From the NCBI GenBank assembly GCA_016184365.1, contig JACPCW010000134.1, positions 1 through 54,655 on the forward strand: a stretch of DNA of 54,655 nt. Reading direction: 5' to 3'. Positions 16,307-25,126 of this stretch are shown piece by piece; positions within the stretch are counted from its first letter, which is position 1, and every line of letters begins with the position of its first letter. The notes under the pieces are model-generated. The model worked only from the letters and a program-made list of their open reading frames with translations, made no database searches and had not been told where the DNA came from. The position numbers and the translations under genes were made by a program. This DNA comes from Candidatus Rokuibacteriota bacterium (lineage in GTDB: Bacteria > Methylomirabilota > Methylomirabilia > Rokubacteriales > CSP1-6).

Positions 16307-18472
16307 GTGACCCCGCACGTCCTGCTGCCGCTGATCGCGTGTCTGCTCAACCTGTCGCTCGCCGGGATCTCGATCCTCCGGAACGCCGGCAGCCGCCTGA
16401 ACCGCGTCTTCGCGTATTTCGTCACGGGCCTGGCGCTCTGGAACTTCGGCGTCTTCATGCTGCGCCGCTCGCCCGACGAGCCGAGCGCGATCTTCTGGGA
16501 GATCGTCATCCACGTCGGCGTGGTGTCGCTGCCGGCGTTCTACTACCACTTCGTCCTGATCTTCCTCGACGCGACGACGCGCCACCGGCCGTCACTCGCG
16601 TTCGTCTACCTCGGCGCCCTCGCGCTGACCGCCTTCAACGTGAGCGGCTCGCCGCTGTTCATGAGAGGCGTGCAGAGCACGTACTGGGGATGGGCGCCCG
16701 TCGGCGGTCCGCTCTATACCGCGTTCATCCTCTTCTTCTACGGCTTCATGATCACGGGCGTCGTGCTCCTGACGAAGACGTATCGCGGGGTGGACTCGAG
16801 CTTCCGCCGCAACCGCGCGATGCTGATCCTGCTCGGCACGAGCGTGTCGATGATCGGTGGCCTGGTCGACTTCTCGCGGTTCGCCGTCGCGAAGTACGTG
16901 CCGGCGGCCGAGCACATGTATCCGCTCGGGATCCCCGCGAACGTCATCTTCGCGCTGATGCTCGGCATCTCGATCGTCCGGTACCGGCTCTTCGACGTGA
17001 ACGTCTTCGTGAAGAAGGCGGCCGTCTATGTCGTCGTGGCGAGCGCCGTCACGGGCGTCGTGGGCTTTTCGACGTGGGCGGTCGAGCACTACTACGAGCT
17101 CCGGCCGCTGTCCGCCATGTGGGCGATCATCCCGGCGACGTTCCTGATGACGCTCTTCCTCTCGCCGTTCGGCCAGGCGCTCGAGGAGCTGATCCAGCGC
17201 CTGATGTTCTCGAAGCGGCGCGGGTGTTACCACACGCTGCTGAACCTGTCGAAGTCGATGATCGCGATCCTCGACTTCGGCAAGCTCGTCGACACGCTCG
17301 TCGTCGGTCTCGTCCGCGGCGTGCCGCTCACCCGGGCGGTCCTGCTGATCTACGACGCCTCGACGAATGCGTACGTGCCGTACCACGAAGAGACCGCGGT
17401 GGACGAGGAGCCCGCCGGCGCCGCGATGCGCGGCGACAGCGCGATCACGCAGTGGCTGCGCGACACGGGCGAGATCCTCGTGAAGGACGAGGTCAAGCTC
17501 GATCCGAAGATGGCCGAGTTCTTCGAGACGGCCGAAGCCGAGCTCGAGGACGTCGCCGCCTCGCTCATCGTGCCGCTGCGCATCGAGTCGAAGCTCATGG
17601 GCGTCCTGCTGCTCGGTGAGAAGGTCTCGGGCGAGATCTTCGACGCCCAGGAGCTGGAAGTGCTCGGCGTGCTCGCCAACCAGGCGGCGATCTCGCTGCA
17701 GAACGCGCGACTCTACGAGGGGCTGTCGACGTCGAACGCGCGGCTCATGGAAGCGAGCCGGCTCAAGTCGCAGTTCCTCGCCAACATGAGCCACGAGCTC
17801 CGCACGCCGCTGAACTCGGTCATCGGCTTCTCGAAGGTCCTGTTGAACCGTCTGGACGGCGACCTGACCGAGCGGCAGGAGGCGTACATCCGCTCGGTGC
17901 ACAACTCGAGCACGCATCTGCTGTCGCTGATCAACGGCATCCTCGACTTCTCGCGCAGCGAGGCGGGGAAGCTCGAGAAGCACGTGCAGGACGTCGACCT
18001 CGTCGAGCTCGTCGACGAGTGCGTCGAGACGTCGCTGCCGCTGATCCGTGAAAAACGCGTCAAGATCGAGAAGGCGCTGCCGATCGATCTGCCGCCGCTC
18101 TCGGCCGACCGCACCAAGGTGAAGCAGATTCTGCTCAACCTCCTGTCGAACGCCATCAAGTTCACGACGACGGGGCGCATTCGCGTCGAGATGGAGGTCG
18201 AGGACCAGCAGGTGCACGTGAGCGTCTCCGACAGCGGGATCGGGATCCGCGCCGCGGACCTCGATCGGCTCTTCGAGCCGTTCCACCGGCTGGACAACCC
18301 CCTCGCCCGCGAGGCCGGCGGCACCGGTCTCGGGCTCGCCTTGTCGAAACGGTTCGTCGAGCTCCACGGCGGCCGCATCTGGGCCGAGAGCCGTGAGAAC
18401 CACGGGTCGACCTTCCACTTCACGCTCCCGCTGGTCCCGGTCTCGGCGGCAGCCGCGAGTACCGAAGCATGA
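16307..18472 (+). CDS. 7TM-GAF sensor histidine kinase
   Basis: 721 residues from GTG 16307. Seven or so hydrophobic helices (residues 3-290) match the HisKA_7TM type (SIVRYRLFDVNVFVKKAAVY near the end), then a GAF domain (about 320-470), HisKA with His496 (MSHELRTPLNSVIGFSK) and HATPase_c (NLLSNAIKF, DSGIGI, GTGLGLAL). The next gene overlaps by 4 bases and starts with a receiver domain, which suggests a direct phosphotransfer partner. Confidence 0.93.
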   Translation: MTPHVLLPLIACLLNLSLAGISILRNAGSRLNRVFAYFVTGLALWNFGVFMLRRSPDEPSAIFWEIVIHVGVVSLPAFYYHFVLIFLDATTRHRPSLAFVYLGALALTAFNVSGSPLFMRGVQSTYWGWAPVGGPLYTAFILFFYGFMITGVVLLTKTYRGVDSSFRRNRAMLILLGTSVSMIGGLVDFSRFAVAKYVPAAEHMYPLGIPANVIFALMLGISIVRYRLFDVNVFVKKAAVYVVVASAVTGVVGFSTWAVEHYYELRPLSAMWAIIPATFLMTLFLSPFGQALEELIQRLMFSKRRGCYHTLLNLSKSMIAILDFGKLVDTLVVGLVRGVPLTRAVLLIYDASTNAYVPYHEETAVDEEPAGAAMRGDSAITQWLRDTGEILVKDEVKLDPKMAEFFETAEAELEDVAASLIVPLRIESKLMGVLLLGEKVSGEIFDAQELEVLGVLANQAAISLQNARLYEGLSTSNARLMEASRLKSQFLANMSHELRTPLNSVIGFSKVLLNRLDGDLTERQEAYIRSVHNSSTHLLSLINGILDFSRSEAGKLEKHVQDVDLVELVDECVETSLPLIREKRVKIEKALPIDLPPLSADRTKVKQILLNLLSNAIKFTTTGRIRVEMEVEDQQVHVSVSDSGIGIRAADLDRLFEPFHRLDNPLAREAGGTGLGLALSKRFVELHGGRIWAESRENHGSTFHFTLPLVPVSAAAASTEA

Positions 18473-21400
18473 CGTCGCGATCGCTCCGTGAGCCGAAGAA
18501 CGTCCGCATCCTCTACATCGAGGACAACCGCGAGAACCGCATGCTCGTGCGCGCGATCCTCGAGGCCGAGGGGTACACGATCGTCGACGCGGAAGACGGC
18601 CTGTCGGGCATCGAGGCGGCCATCCGCGAGCAGCCCGACCTGATCCTGCTCGACATCAACCTGCCCGGCGTGGACGGCTACGAGGTCGCCTCGATTCTCA
18701 AGTCGTTCTCGAGCCTCGCGACGACGCCCGTCATCGCGCTGACCGCCTATGCCATGGAAGGCGACCGGCAGCGCACGCTCGTCGCCGGCTGCGACGGCTA
18801 CATCCAGAAGCCGATCGACGTCGACGGCTTCCCGAAGCAGGTCGCCGACTTCCTGCGGGGCAAGCGCGAGCGGGTCGAGGAGCGCGAGGAGCAGGTCTAC
18901 CTCCGCGAGCTGAACCAGCGCCTCGTCTACCGGCTCGTCAACCAGGTCGAGGAGCTCAAGCGGCTGAACCAGCACTTCGTCCGGCGCGCCGGACAGCTCG
19001 CCGAGCTCCACCGCGCGGTCCAGGACATCACGTCGGAAGTCGGCATCCGCGAGCTCCTGGAAAAGCTCCTGCCGGACGTCGCGCGCGCGCTCGGCACCGT
19101 GCAGCTCACCGTCGAGCTCGAGGATCCCGCGGGCGTGCGCGTGGAGGTGTCCGGCGAGAGCGCGGAGCGCCCGCGCTCGGTGCTCTCCGGCGCGGTCGAG
19201 ACCGTCGAGGACTGGGTGGAAGTCGAGTGGTCGCTGCCGCTGGTCGCGCGCGGCCGAACGCTCGGCACGATGACCGCGCGTCACGTGCTGCCGCCCGGCG
19301 CGAAGGCGGACGAAGAGCAGCTCCTCAACATCGTCGCGAACCAGGTGGCCATCGCCGTCGAGAACTCGCGGCTCTACGAGCGGGTCACGCACCGCGCGGT
19401 CGAGCAGGAAGGCCTCGTCGCGGCCGGCCGCCTGCTGACCGGCACGCTGCAGGTGTCGGAAGTCCTCGGCCGGCTCGCCGAGCTGATCCGCACGCGCAGC
19501 GGCGGCGTCGTCCGGATCTGGCTGCGCGATGCGGCGACGGGCGAGCTCTCGCTCTCGGCGCAGGCCGGCTCGACGAGCACGCCGGGCGACGACGCGCACG
19601 CGCCGACCCGCGCGCTCGCGCGCTGGGTGCTCGAGAAGCGCGCGCCGCTCGTGATCCCGCGGCTCGCCGCGGAGCCGCGCATCGAGCGCCGCGACTGGAT
19701 CGAGGCGGAGGGCTTCGTCGGATTCCTCGGCGTGCCGCTCGTCCTCGAGGACACGCCGGTCGGCATCCTGTCCGTCCTGAGCCGCGAGCCGCGGCCGTTC
19801 CGCGCGGACGAAGTGGCGTTCGCCGAGGCGCTCGCGACGTCGGCGGCCGCCGCGATCCGCAACGCGCGGTCGTACGAGGCCACGCAGCATCAGCTCCGGA
19901 CGACCGAGACGCTCGTCGCCGTCAGCCAGGCGATCGGCTCGACGCTCGACCTGACGGAAGTGCTGCGGCGCACGGCGCGCGCGATGGCGCGGGCCATCGG
20001 CGCCGACACCGCCGGCGCGTGGCTGCTGTCGCCCGACCAGCACCGGTTCCTGCCGCTCGTCGGCTACCACGTGCCGAAGGACGTGGTCGACGAGTTCAGC
20101 CGGACGCCGATCACGGCCGATCACGCGCTCTTCGAGTATGCGCGGAAGATCGAGGGGCCGGTCTTCACGCCCGACAGCCAGGCCGATCCGCGCTTCGATC
20201 ATCCGCTCGCCCGGAAGATCGACCACCAGTCGATCCTCGTGCAGCCCATGTGGCTCAAGGGCGAGAACATCGGCGGCTTCGCGCTCGCCTGGCTGCGCGA
20301 GCGGCACGAGATCAGCGCCGACGAGCTGCGGCTGGTGGACGGCATCGCGCGCCAGGCCGCCGTGGCGGTCGACAACGCGCGGCTGCTCGACGCCGAGCGC
20401 GAAGCGCGCGCCGAGCTCCTGACCTCCGAGGCGCGGTACCGCGAGCTGTTCGAGAACGCGCTCGACATGGTGTACCTGCACGACGTGGACGGTCGCATCC
20501 TCGCGGTGAACCAGGCCGCCGTCGACGCCAGTGGCTACGCGCGTCCCGAGCTCGAGCGCATGACGATCGGGGAGCTCATGGTGCCCGAAGGGCTGCGCGG
20601 CGGGGCCGCGGAGCTCACGCGCCGCATGCTCGCGGGCGACCAGCGCGCCGGTCTCGTCGCCGCCGAGCTGATCACGAAGGACGGCCGCCGGCGGCCGCTC
20701 GAAGTGAGCGCGCGCCTGATCGAGAAGCACGGCGCGCCGGTGGCCGTCCAGGGCATCGCGCGCGACATCTCGGTGCGCCGGTCGCTCGAAGCGCGCCAGA
20801 AGGCGTTCGTCGAGATCGTGGAGCGGCTCGCGGCCGAGGACGACTGCGAGCGCATCTTCGGGCTCATCGGCCGCAGCGTGTGCGAGCTCACGGCCGCCGA
20901 CACGGCGGTCATCTCGCTCGTCGAGGGCGACGACGTCGTGCTGCGCGGCTGGTACGGCTACCAGCGGCCCGACGAGGCGACGCCGCGGCGCCGCATCGCG
21001 GACAGCCGCATCGGGCGCGTCGTCCGCGAGCGCCGCGCGTTCGGGTCGACCGACATGCTCGAGGATCCGCAGTGGCGCGACTCCGTGCTCGTCACCATGG
21101 GATTCCGCGCGATCCTCGACGTCCCGATCATGCTGCGGGGCGAGGTCATCGGCGTGCTCGGCATCCTGTCGACGCGCGCGCGCACGTTCTCCGAGGGCGA
21201 GGTCGCGCTGCTCCTGTCGCTCGCCGGGCACGCGGCCGTCGCGATCGACCGCACGAACCTGCTCGGCGCGCTGAAGGACCGCCTGGCCGAAAGCCAGACG
21301 CTGCTGAACGTGACCCAGGCGGTCAACTCGACGCTCGACCTCACGGAGATGATGCGACGCGTGTCGAAGGCGGCCGCCTCCGCGCTCGGCGCGGACATGG

Positions 21401-22503
21401 TCGGCGCGTACCTCGCCGACGCGGACCACCGCTTCCTGCGGCCGATCGCGGGCTATCGCGTCCCGGCGCACCTCCGCGACAGCGTGCCGATCCTGCTGCG
21501 CGGCCACCGGTTCATCGAGGACGCGTGGACGAGCCGTCAGCCGGTGGCGTCGATGGACTCGCGGAACGATGCGCGCATCGACGGCGCGGCGAACGAGCGC
21601 TTCCCGAGCCAATCCGTCGTCTTCATCCCCATGATCGTCAAGGGCGAGCCCATCGGCGGCCTCTTCGCGCTCTGGTGGGACCGCGTGTACGTGCCGCGCG
21701 GCCAGGACCTGAAGCTCGGCGAGGGCATCGCCGGCCAGGCCGCCGTCGCCATCGAGAACTCGCGCCTGTACGAGGGCGTCAAGCGGCAGATGGCCGAGCT
21801 CAGACAGACGCAGGCGCAGCTCATCCAGTCGACGAAGCTCGCCGCGATCGGCGAGCTCGCGGCGAACATCGCGCACGAGATCAACAATCCGCTGACGACC
21901 GTGCTCGGCTTCGCGTCGTTCCTGGCCGAGAAGCTGGAACCGGGCGCCGCGACCCTCGAAGAGCTGACGCTCATCCAGGAAGAAGCGACGCGCGCGCGCG
22001 ACATCGTCCGCGATCTGCTGCAGTTCAGCCGCCAGAGCGATTTCCTGCCCGCCATGACGGACATCAACGTCGTCGTCGAGCAGGTGCTGTCGATGGTCCG
22101 GCGCCAGGGCGCGGTGGAGACGATCGACGTGCAGGAGCAGTACGGGACCGAGCTGCCGCTCGTCGAGATCGACGTGTCGCGGATGAAGCAGGTCTTCCTG
22201 AACCTCATCAACAACGCGATCTACGCGATGCCCGACGGCGGCGCGCTCACCGTGCGCACGACGGCGAGCGACGGCTATCTCGACGTGCAGTTCATGGACA
22301 CGGGCACCGGCATCGATCCCGACAACGTCGCGCGCATCTTCGATCCGTTCTTCACGACGAAGCCGGACGTGAGCGGCACGGGCCTCGGGCTGTCCGTCAG
22401 CCTCGGCATCGTGCAGAGCCACGGTGGGACCATCGAGGTGGACTCGACGCTCGGGAAGGGCTCGCGGTTCACGGTGAAGCTCCCGGCCGGTTCATCATCC
22501 TAG
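18469..22503 (+). CDS. 1344-residue REC-multi-GAF-PAS hybrid histidine kinase
   Basis: Order: receiver (Asp62 in LLDINLPG), coiled coil, GAF about 190-305, GAF 320-465, GAF 475-640, PAS 655-785 (RYRELFENALDMVYLHD), GAF 795-935, GAF 945-1100, HisKA with His1136 (IAHEINNPLTTVLGF) and HATPase_c (NLINNAIYAM, DTGTGI, GTGLGLSV). No membrane segment. The receiver at the N-terminus and five GAF domains suggest that it integrates input from the overlapping 7TM kinase with several small ligands. The His box is of the NtrB-like class (HEINNP), unlike the HELRTP kinases nearby, which would suit pairing with an NtrC-type regulator. Confidence 0.92.
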   Translation: MTSRSLREPKNVRILYIEDNRENRMLVRAILEAEGYTIVDAEDGLSGIEAAIREQPDLILLDINLPGVDGYEVASILKSFSSLATTPVIALTAYAMEGDRQRTLVAGCDGYIQKPIDVDGFPKQVADFLRGKRERVEEREEQVYLRELNQRLVYRLVNQVEELKRLNQHFVRRAGQLAELHRAVQDITSEVGIRELLEKLLPDVARALGTVQLTVELEDPAGVRVEVSGESAERPRSVLSGAVETVEDWVEVEWSLPLVARGRTLGTMTARHVLPPGAKADEEQLLNIVANQVAIAVENSRLYERVTHRAVEQEGLVAAGRLLTGTLQVSEVLGRLAELIRTRSGGVVRIWLRDAATGELSLSAQAGSTSTPGDDAHAPTRALARWVLEKRAPLVIPRLAAEPRIERRDWIEAEGFVGFLGVPLVLEDTPVGILSVLSREPRPFRADEVAFAEALATSAAAAIRNARSYEATQHQLRTTETLVAVSQAIGSTLDLTEVLRRTARAMARAIGADTAGAWLLSPDQHRFLPLVGYHVPKDVVDEFSRTPITADHALFEYARKIEGPVFTPDSQADPRFDHPLARKIDHQSILVQPMWLKGENIGGFALAWLRERHEISADELRLVDGIARQAAVAVDNARLLDAEREARAELLTSEARYRELFENALDMVYLHDVDGRILAVNQAAVDASGYARPELERMTIGELMVPEGLRGGAAELTRRMLAGDQRAGLVAAELITKDGRRRPLEVSARLIEKHGAPVAVQGIARDISVRRSLEARQKAFVEIVERLAAEDDCERIFGLIGRSVCELTAADTAVISLVEGDDVVLRGWYGYQRPDEATPRRRIADSRIGRVVRERRAFGSTDMLEDPQWRDSVLVTMGFRAILDVPIMLRGEVIGVLGILSTRARTFSEGEVALLLSLAGHAAVAIDRTNLLGALKDRLAESQTLLNVTQAVNSTLDLTEMMRRVSKAAASALGADMVGAYLADADHRFLRPIAGYRVPAHLRDSVPILLRGHRFIEDAWTSRQPVASMDSRNDARIDGAANERFPSQSVVFIPMIVKGEPIGGLFALWWDRVYVPRGQDLKLGEGIAGQAAVAIENSRLYEGVKRQMAELRQTQAQLIQSTKLAAIGELAANIAHEINNPLTTVLGFASFLAEKLEPGAATLEELTLIQEEATRARDIVRDLLQFSRQSDFLPAMTDINVVVEQVLSMVRRQGAVETIDVQEQYGTELPLVEIDVSRMKQVFLNLINNAIYAMPDGGALTVRTTASDGYLDVQFMDTGTGIDPDNVARIFDPFFTTKPDVSGTGLGLSVSLGIVQSHGGTIEVDSTLGKGSRFTVKLPAGSSS

Positions 22504-22506
22504 GGC

Positions 22507-22595
22507 GGGGGGAGCGGCGCCGCTCCCCCCTGCAGCCCCCCACCGGTTACCCGCTCGCTTTCCGAACGTCGATCGCGCCGGCGAAGCCGGCGCTC
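22507..22595 (+). repeat. Double-hairpin repeat, copy D (divergent)
   Basis: Stem 1 is a 24-bp perfect palindrome at 22507-22530 (arms GGGGGGAGCGGC and GCCGCTCCCCCC). Stem 2 has GCGCCGGC/GCCGGCGC around GAA with GTCGA/TCGAC outside. It follows the kinase stop by 3 bases and could end that transcript. Confidence 0.75.
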
Positions 22596-22701
22596 GACCC
22601 CGAACGACACGCGCGGTCGATCCCCGCAGCCGGTCAGTAACTGATCACCGTCGCCCACTCTCTGTCCGATCACGTTCCGTTGTAGCGTCGTAACTAGCTG
22701 A

Positions 22702-22714
22702 TAAATAATTGATT
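22702..22714 (-). promoter_or_regulatory. IHF-type site upstream of the pilin promoter
   Basis: On the minus strand AATCAATTATTTA fits WATCAA-N4-TTR exactly. It lies 17 bases before the -24 element in the only strongly AT-rich patch here, the place expected for DNA bending at a sigma-54 promoter. Confidence 0.5.
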
Positions 22715-22730
22715 AATGGTTCATGTTGGT

Positions 22731-22747
22731 TTGGCCGTTTCCTTGCT
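22731..22747 (+). promoter_or_regulatory. Sigma-54-type -24/-12 promoter candidate
   Basis: TTGGCCGTTTCCTTGCT contains TTGGC, the 10-base GG-GC spacing and TTGCT. The predicted start is near 22758, giving a leader of about 34 bases to ATG 22792. Type IV pilin genes are often sigma-54-controlled, which fits. Confidence 0.6.
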
Positions 22748-22791
22748 GTTCGTAGTCGTCGCGCGGACGTCACGCGCCAAGGGGGACGGCG

Positions 22792-23967
22792 ATGCAGAGG
22801 CTCTGGGACCGACTGACCGACGAGCGCGGGATCGCGCTCCCGATGGCGATGATCGTGCTCGTCATCCTGACGGCCCTCACGCTGGCGTTCACGAGCCTCG
22901 GAAAGAGCGAGCCGCTGATCGCACGCAACCACTCGATGAGCGCGCAGTCACGCGCGTACGCCGAATCGGGGTTCGAGCGCGCGATCTGGGCGATGAACAA
23001 CGCGACGCCGGCGTTCACGTCCGGGACGGCGGCGGCGCCGTACGACGGCAGCCAGCTGCTCACGGTCTCGGCGCACGGGGCCTTCACCGTCCGCGTCACG
23101 GACGGGAGCACGACGAACGAGAAGCTCGTCCTGGCCGTCGGCTGGGCGCCCGACAACACGGGACAGCTCCGCGCCGTGCGCAAGATCGAGGCGACGCTGG
23201 CGCGCCCGCCGTTCAGCACGCAGACGCCGCTGTGCGGACTCTGCGTCACCGGCGGTCTCCAGCTCGGCGGCAACGCCTTGATCGACGCCCGGGGGAACCA
23301 TTGCACGGGCACCACCCCGCTCAGCGGCACCGTCTCGACCGAGGGCACCGTGACCGCCGGCAACGCGTACTCGGTGTACGGCCCCGGGAACGACGTCAAG
23401 AACGAGAGCGGCGACCTGCAGGCGACGCAACCGGCCTCGAACGTCCCGTCGCTGACGTGGGACGAGCTGCAGCTGCTGAAGTCGCGCGCGAAGGCGGCGG
23501 GGACGTACTACCAGGGCAACACGACGTTCAAGGACAACTGCGGCGTCAACGACACCAACTGCCATTCGCTCCCGGCGAGCGGCGGCATCGTCTTCGTCGA
23601 CACGACGACGGGGAACGATATCTCGGACAGCACGACGAGCTCGGAGATGGGGAACGTCTCGATCGCGGGGAGTCAGACCTTCAACGGCTGGCTCATCGCG
23701 CTCGGCGACATCAACATCTCCGGCACCGTCGCCATCACCGGCGCCGTGTACGCGCGCAACGACTTCGTCTTCAACGGCAACGGTGAGATCCGCGGCGCGG
23801 TGGCGACGGCGAACAAGCTCGACACGGTCAGCTCGTCGGTCGATTCGACGCAGGGCGGCTCCTCGCGCATCGTGTACGACTGCGAGGCCTACCGCACCGG
23901 CGGCGGCACCATCACCAGCGCGTGGGCGCTGTCCGCGGGGTCGTTCCGGGAGACGTCGGGCCAGTAA
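22792..23967 (+). CDS. PilX-like type IV pilus-associated prepilin-type protein
   Basis: 391 residues, start supported by AAGGGGG 6 bases upstream. The N-terminus has a short polar leader then RGIALPMAMIVLVILTALTL, which resembles the hydrophobic N-terminal helix of PilX-type minor pilins. The rest is a secreted beta-rich region with repeated Gly/Thr/Asn (GNALIDARGN, GTVAITGAVYARNDFVFNGN) and Cys pairs (CGLC near 143; CGVNDTNC). It likely sits in the inner membrane or pilus and may act in adhesion or priming. No other pil genes are in the window. Tandem repeats follow immediately. Confidence 0.75.
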   Translation: MQRLWDRLTDERGIALPMAMIVLVILTALTLAFTSLGKSEPLIARNHSMSAQSRAYAESGFERAIWAMNNATPAFTSGTAAAPYDGSQLLTVSAHGAFTVRVTDGSTTNEKLVLAVGWAPDNTGQLRAVRKIEATLARPPFSTQTPLCGLCVTGGLQLGGNALIDARGNHCTGTTPLSGTVSTEGTVTAGNAYSVYGPGNDVKNESGDLQATQPASNVPSLTWDELQLLKSRAKAAGTYYQGNTTFKDNCGVNDTNCHSLPASGGIVFVDTTTGNDISDSTTSSEMGNVSIAGSQTFNGWLIALGDINISGTVAITGAVYARNDFVFNGNGEIRGAVATANKLDTVSSSVDSTQGGSSRIVYDCEAYRTGGGTITSAWALSAGSFRETSGQ

Positions 23968-23972
23968 CCTAT

Positions 23973-24245
23973 CAGCTGGGGGGCCCCGACATGGCCCCCC
24001 AGACCCCCCGACGCTCGGAGCACCCCGGCGAAGCCGTGGCGCTCCTCGAAGCCCCCCAACGAGATTGATCAGCTGGGGGGCCCCGACATGGCCCCCCAGA
24101 CCCCCCGACGCTCGGAGCACCCCGGCGAAGCCGTGGCGCTCCTCGAAGCCCCCCAACGGATTGATTAGCTGGGGGGCCCCGACATGGCCCCTCCCCCCCG
24201 ACGCTCGGAACCGGCCCGGCATAGCCGTGCCGGTCCTCGACTTCG
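23973..24245 (+). repeat. Tandem array of three double-hairpin repeats (copies E1-E3)
   Basis: Copies start at 23973, 24070 and 24166 (periods 97 and 96). E1 and E2 are almost identical; E3 differs in stem 2 (ACCGGCCCGGC/GCCGTGCCGGT around ATA) yet stays paired. Each has stem 1 GGGGGGCCCC...GGCCCCCC, and stem 2 with arms GAGCACCCCGGC/GCCGTGGCGCTC around GAA in E1/E2. The array begins 5 bases after the PilX-like stop. Confidence 0.9.
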
Positions 24246-24434
24246 CGCTGTCTCGGGCCACAAGTCCATGGCAGCCGCGTTGCACTCTGATCCGTCATGG
24301 CTGACAAGCGCCGCCGCCGTGCGCCGCGGCCCGCCGCTCGCGCCTCGATCGGCCGCCCGTCACGCCGGACGGTCGCACGCCCGAGCCGCTGACGACCGAA
24401 TCACCGGAAATCGGCCGCGCAGACGATCCTGGCT

Positions 24435-25079
24435 TCACCCCGCCCGGCGAGGACGCCGACCCCTGGCAGGACGAGGGGCGCCCCGAGGCGAGCGGCTGAG
24501 CCGCCGCGCGACGAGCGCGAACACCGCGATCCCGACGGTCACCGCGAGGCCGATGGCGAGGCTGCCGCCGACGCCGAGGCGCTCCATGAGCGTGGGCGCC
24601 TGCGCGCCGACGGCGAACCCGAGCAGCACGAACGTCGCGGACCAGACGAGCGCCCCGACGAGATCGAACGCGAGAAATCGGCCGTAGCCGATGCCCGCGG
24701 ACGCGGCGACCGGCGCCGCGAGAATGCGGACGCCGGCGACGAACCGTCCGACGACGAACACGAGGCCGCCGTACCGCGCGATGTAGTCCCGCGCGCGATC
24801 GACGCACCGCCGCGTGCGCGGCGCCACGCGGCAGTAGAGGCCGAGCACGCGCTCGCCGTGCGTGATGCCGGCGACGTACCAGGCGTGGTCGCCCGCGAGC
24901 GCCCCCGCCGCGCCGAGCAGGATCACCACGAGCACGTTCAGATCGGCCGTGGCCGCGAGCACGCCCGTCGTGACGAGCAACAGCCGTCCGGGGAACGGCA
25001 GCGCGGTCCCGTCGATCAACGTGGCGAGGAAGATCCCGGCGTACGCGTGCGCGCGGATGAACCCGAGTAACGACTCCAT
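24435..25079 (-). CDS. DedA-family membrane protein
   Basis: 214 residues with five to six hydrophobic helices. Family features: FPGRLLLVTTGVLAA near the N-terminus, GDHAWYVAG, the Arg-rich stretch RTRRCVDRARDYIARYG and VVGRFVAGVRILAAPVAAS with the GRF-x-x-G-R pattern typical of DedA. Members are inner-membrane proteins linked to lipid (undecaprenyl phosphate or phospholipid) translocation and proton-motive-force maintenance. The last 25 residues are Arg/Pro-rich and may be read-through of non-conserved sequence. It stands alone. Confidence 0.88.
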   Translation of the reverse strand: MESLLGFIRAHAYAGIFLATLIDGTALPFPGRLLLVTTGVLAATADLNVLVVILLGAAGALAGDHAWYVAGITHGERVLGLYCRVAPRTRRCVDRARDYIARYGGLVFVVGRFVAGVRILAAPVAASAGIGYGRFLAFDLVGALVWSATFVLLGFAVGAQAPTLMERLGVGGSLAIGLAVTVGIAVFALVARRLSRSPRGAPRPARGRRPRRAG

Positions 25080-25126
25080 CGGTCATCACCCGGGCAATCG
25101 GCGTGCCGCCGCTGCCGGGGCGGCGA

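Noticed and set aside
24297..24499. Possible small plus-strand gene (MADKRRRRAPRPAAR, then after a frame change a Pro/Glu-rich tail ending PWQDEGRPEASG)
   Set aside because: Needs a frameshift, lacks a ribosome site and known family, and overlaps the DedA 3' end; the apparent tail may be chance. Nothing else is seen in 24250-24434.
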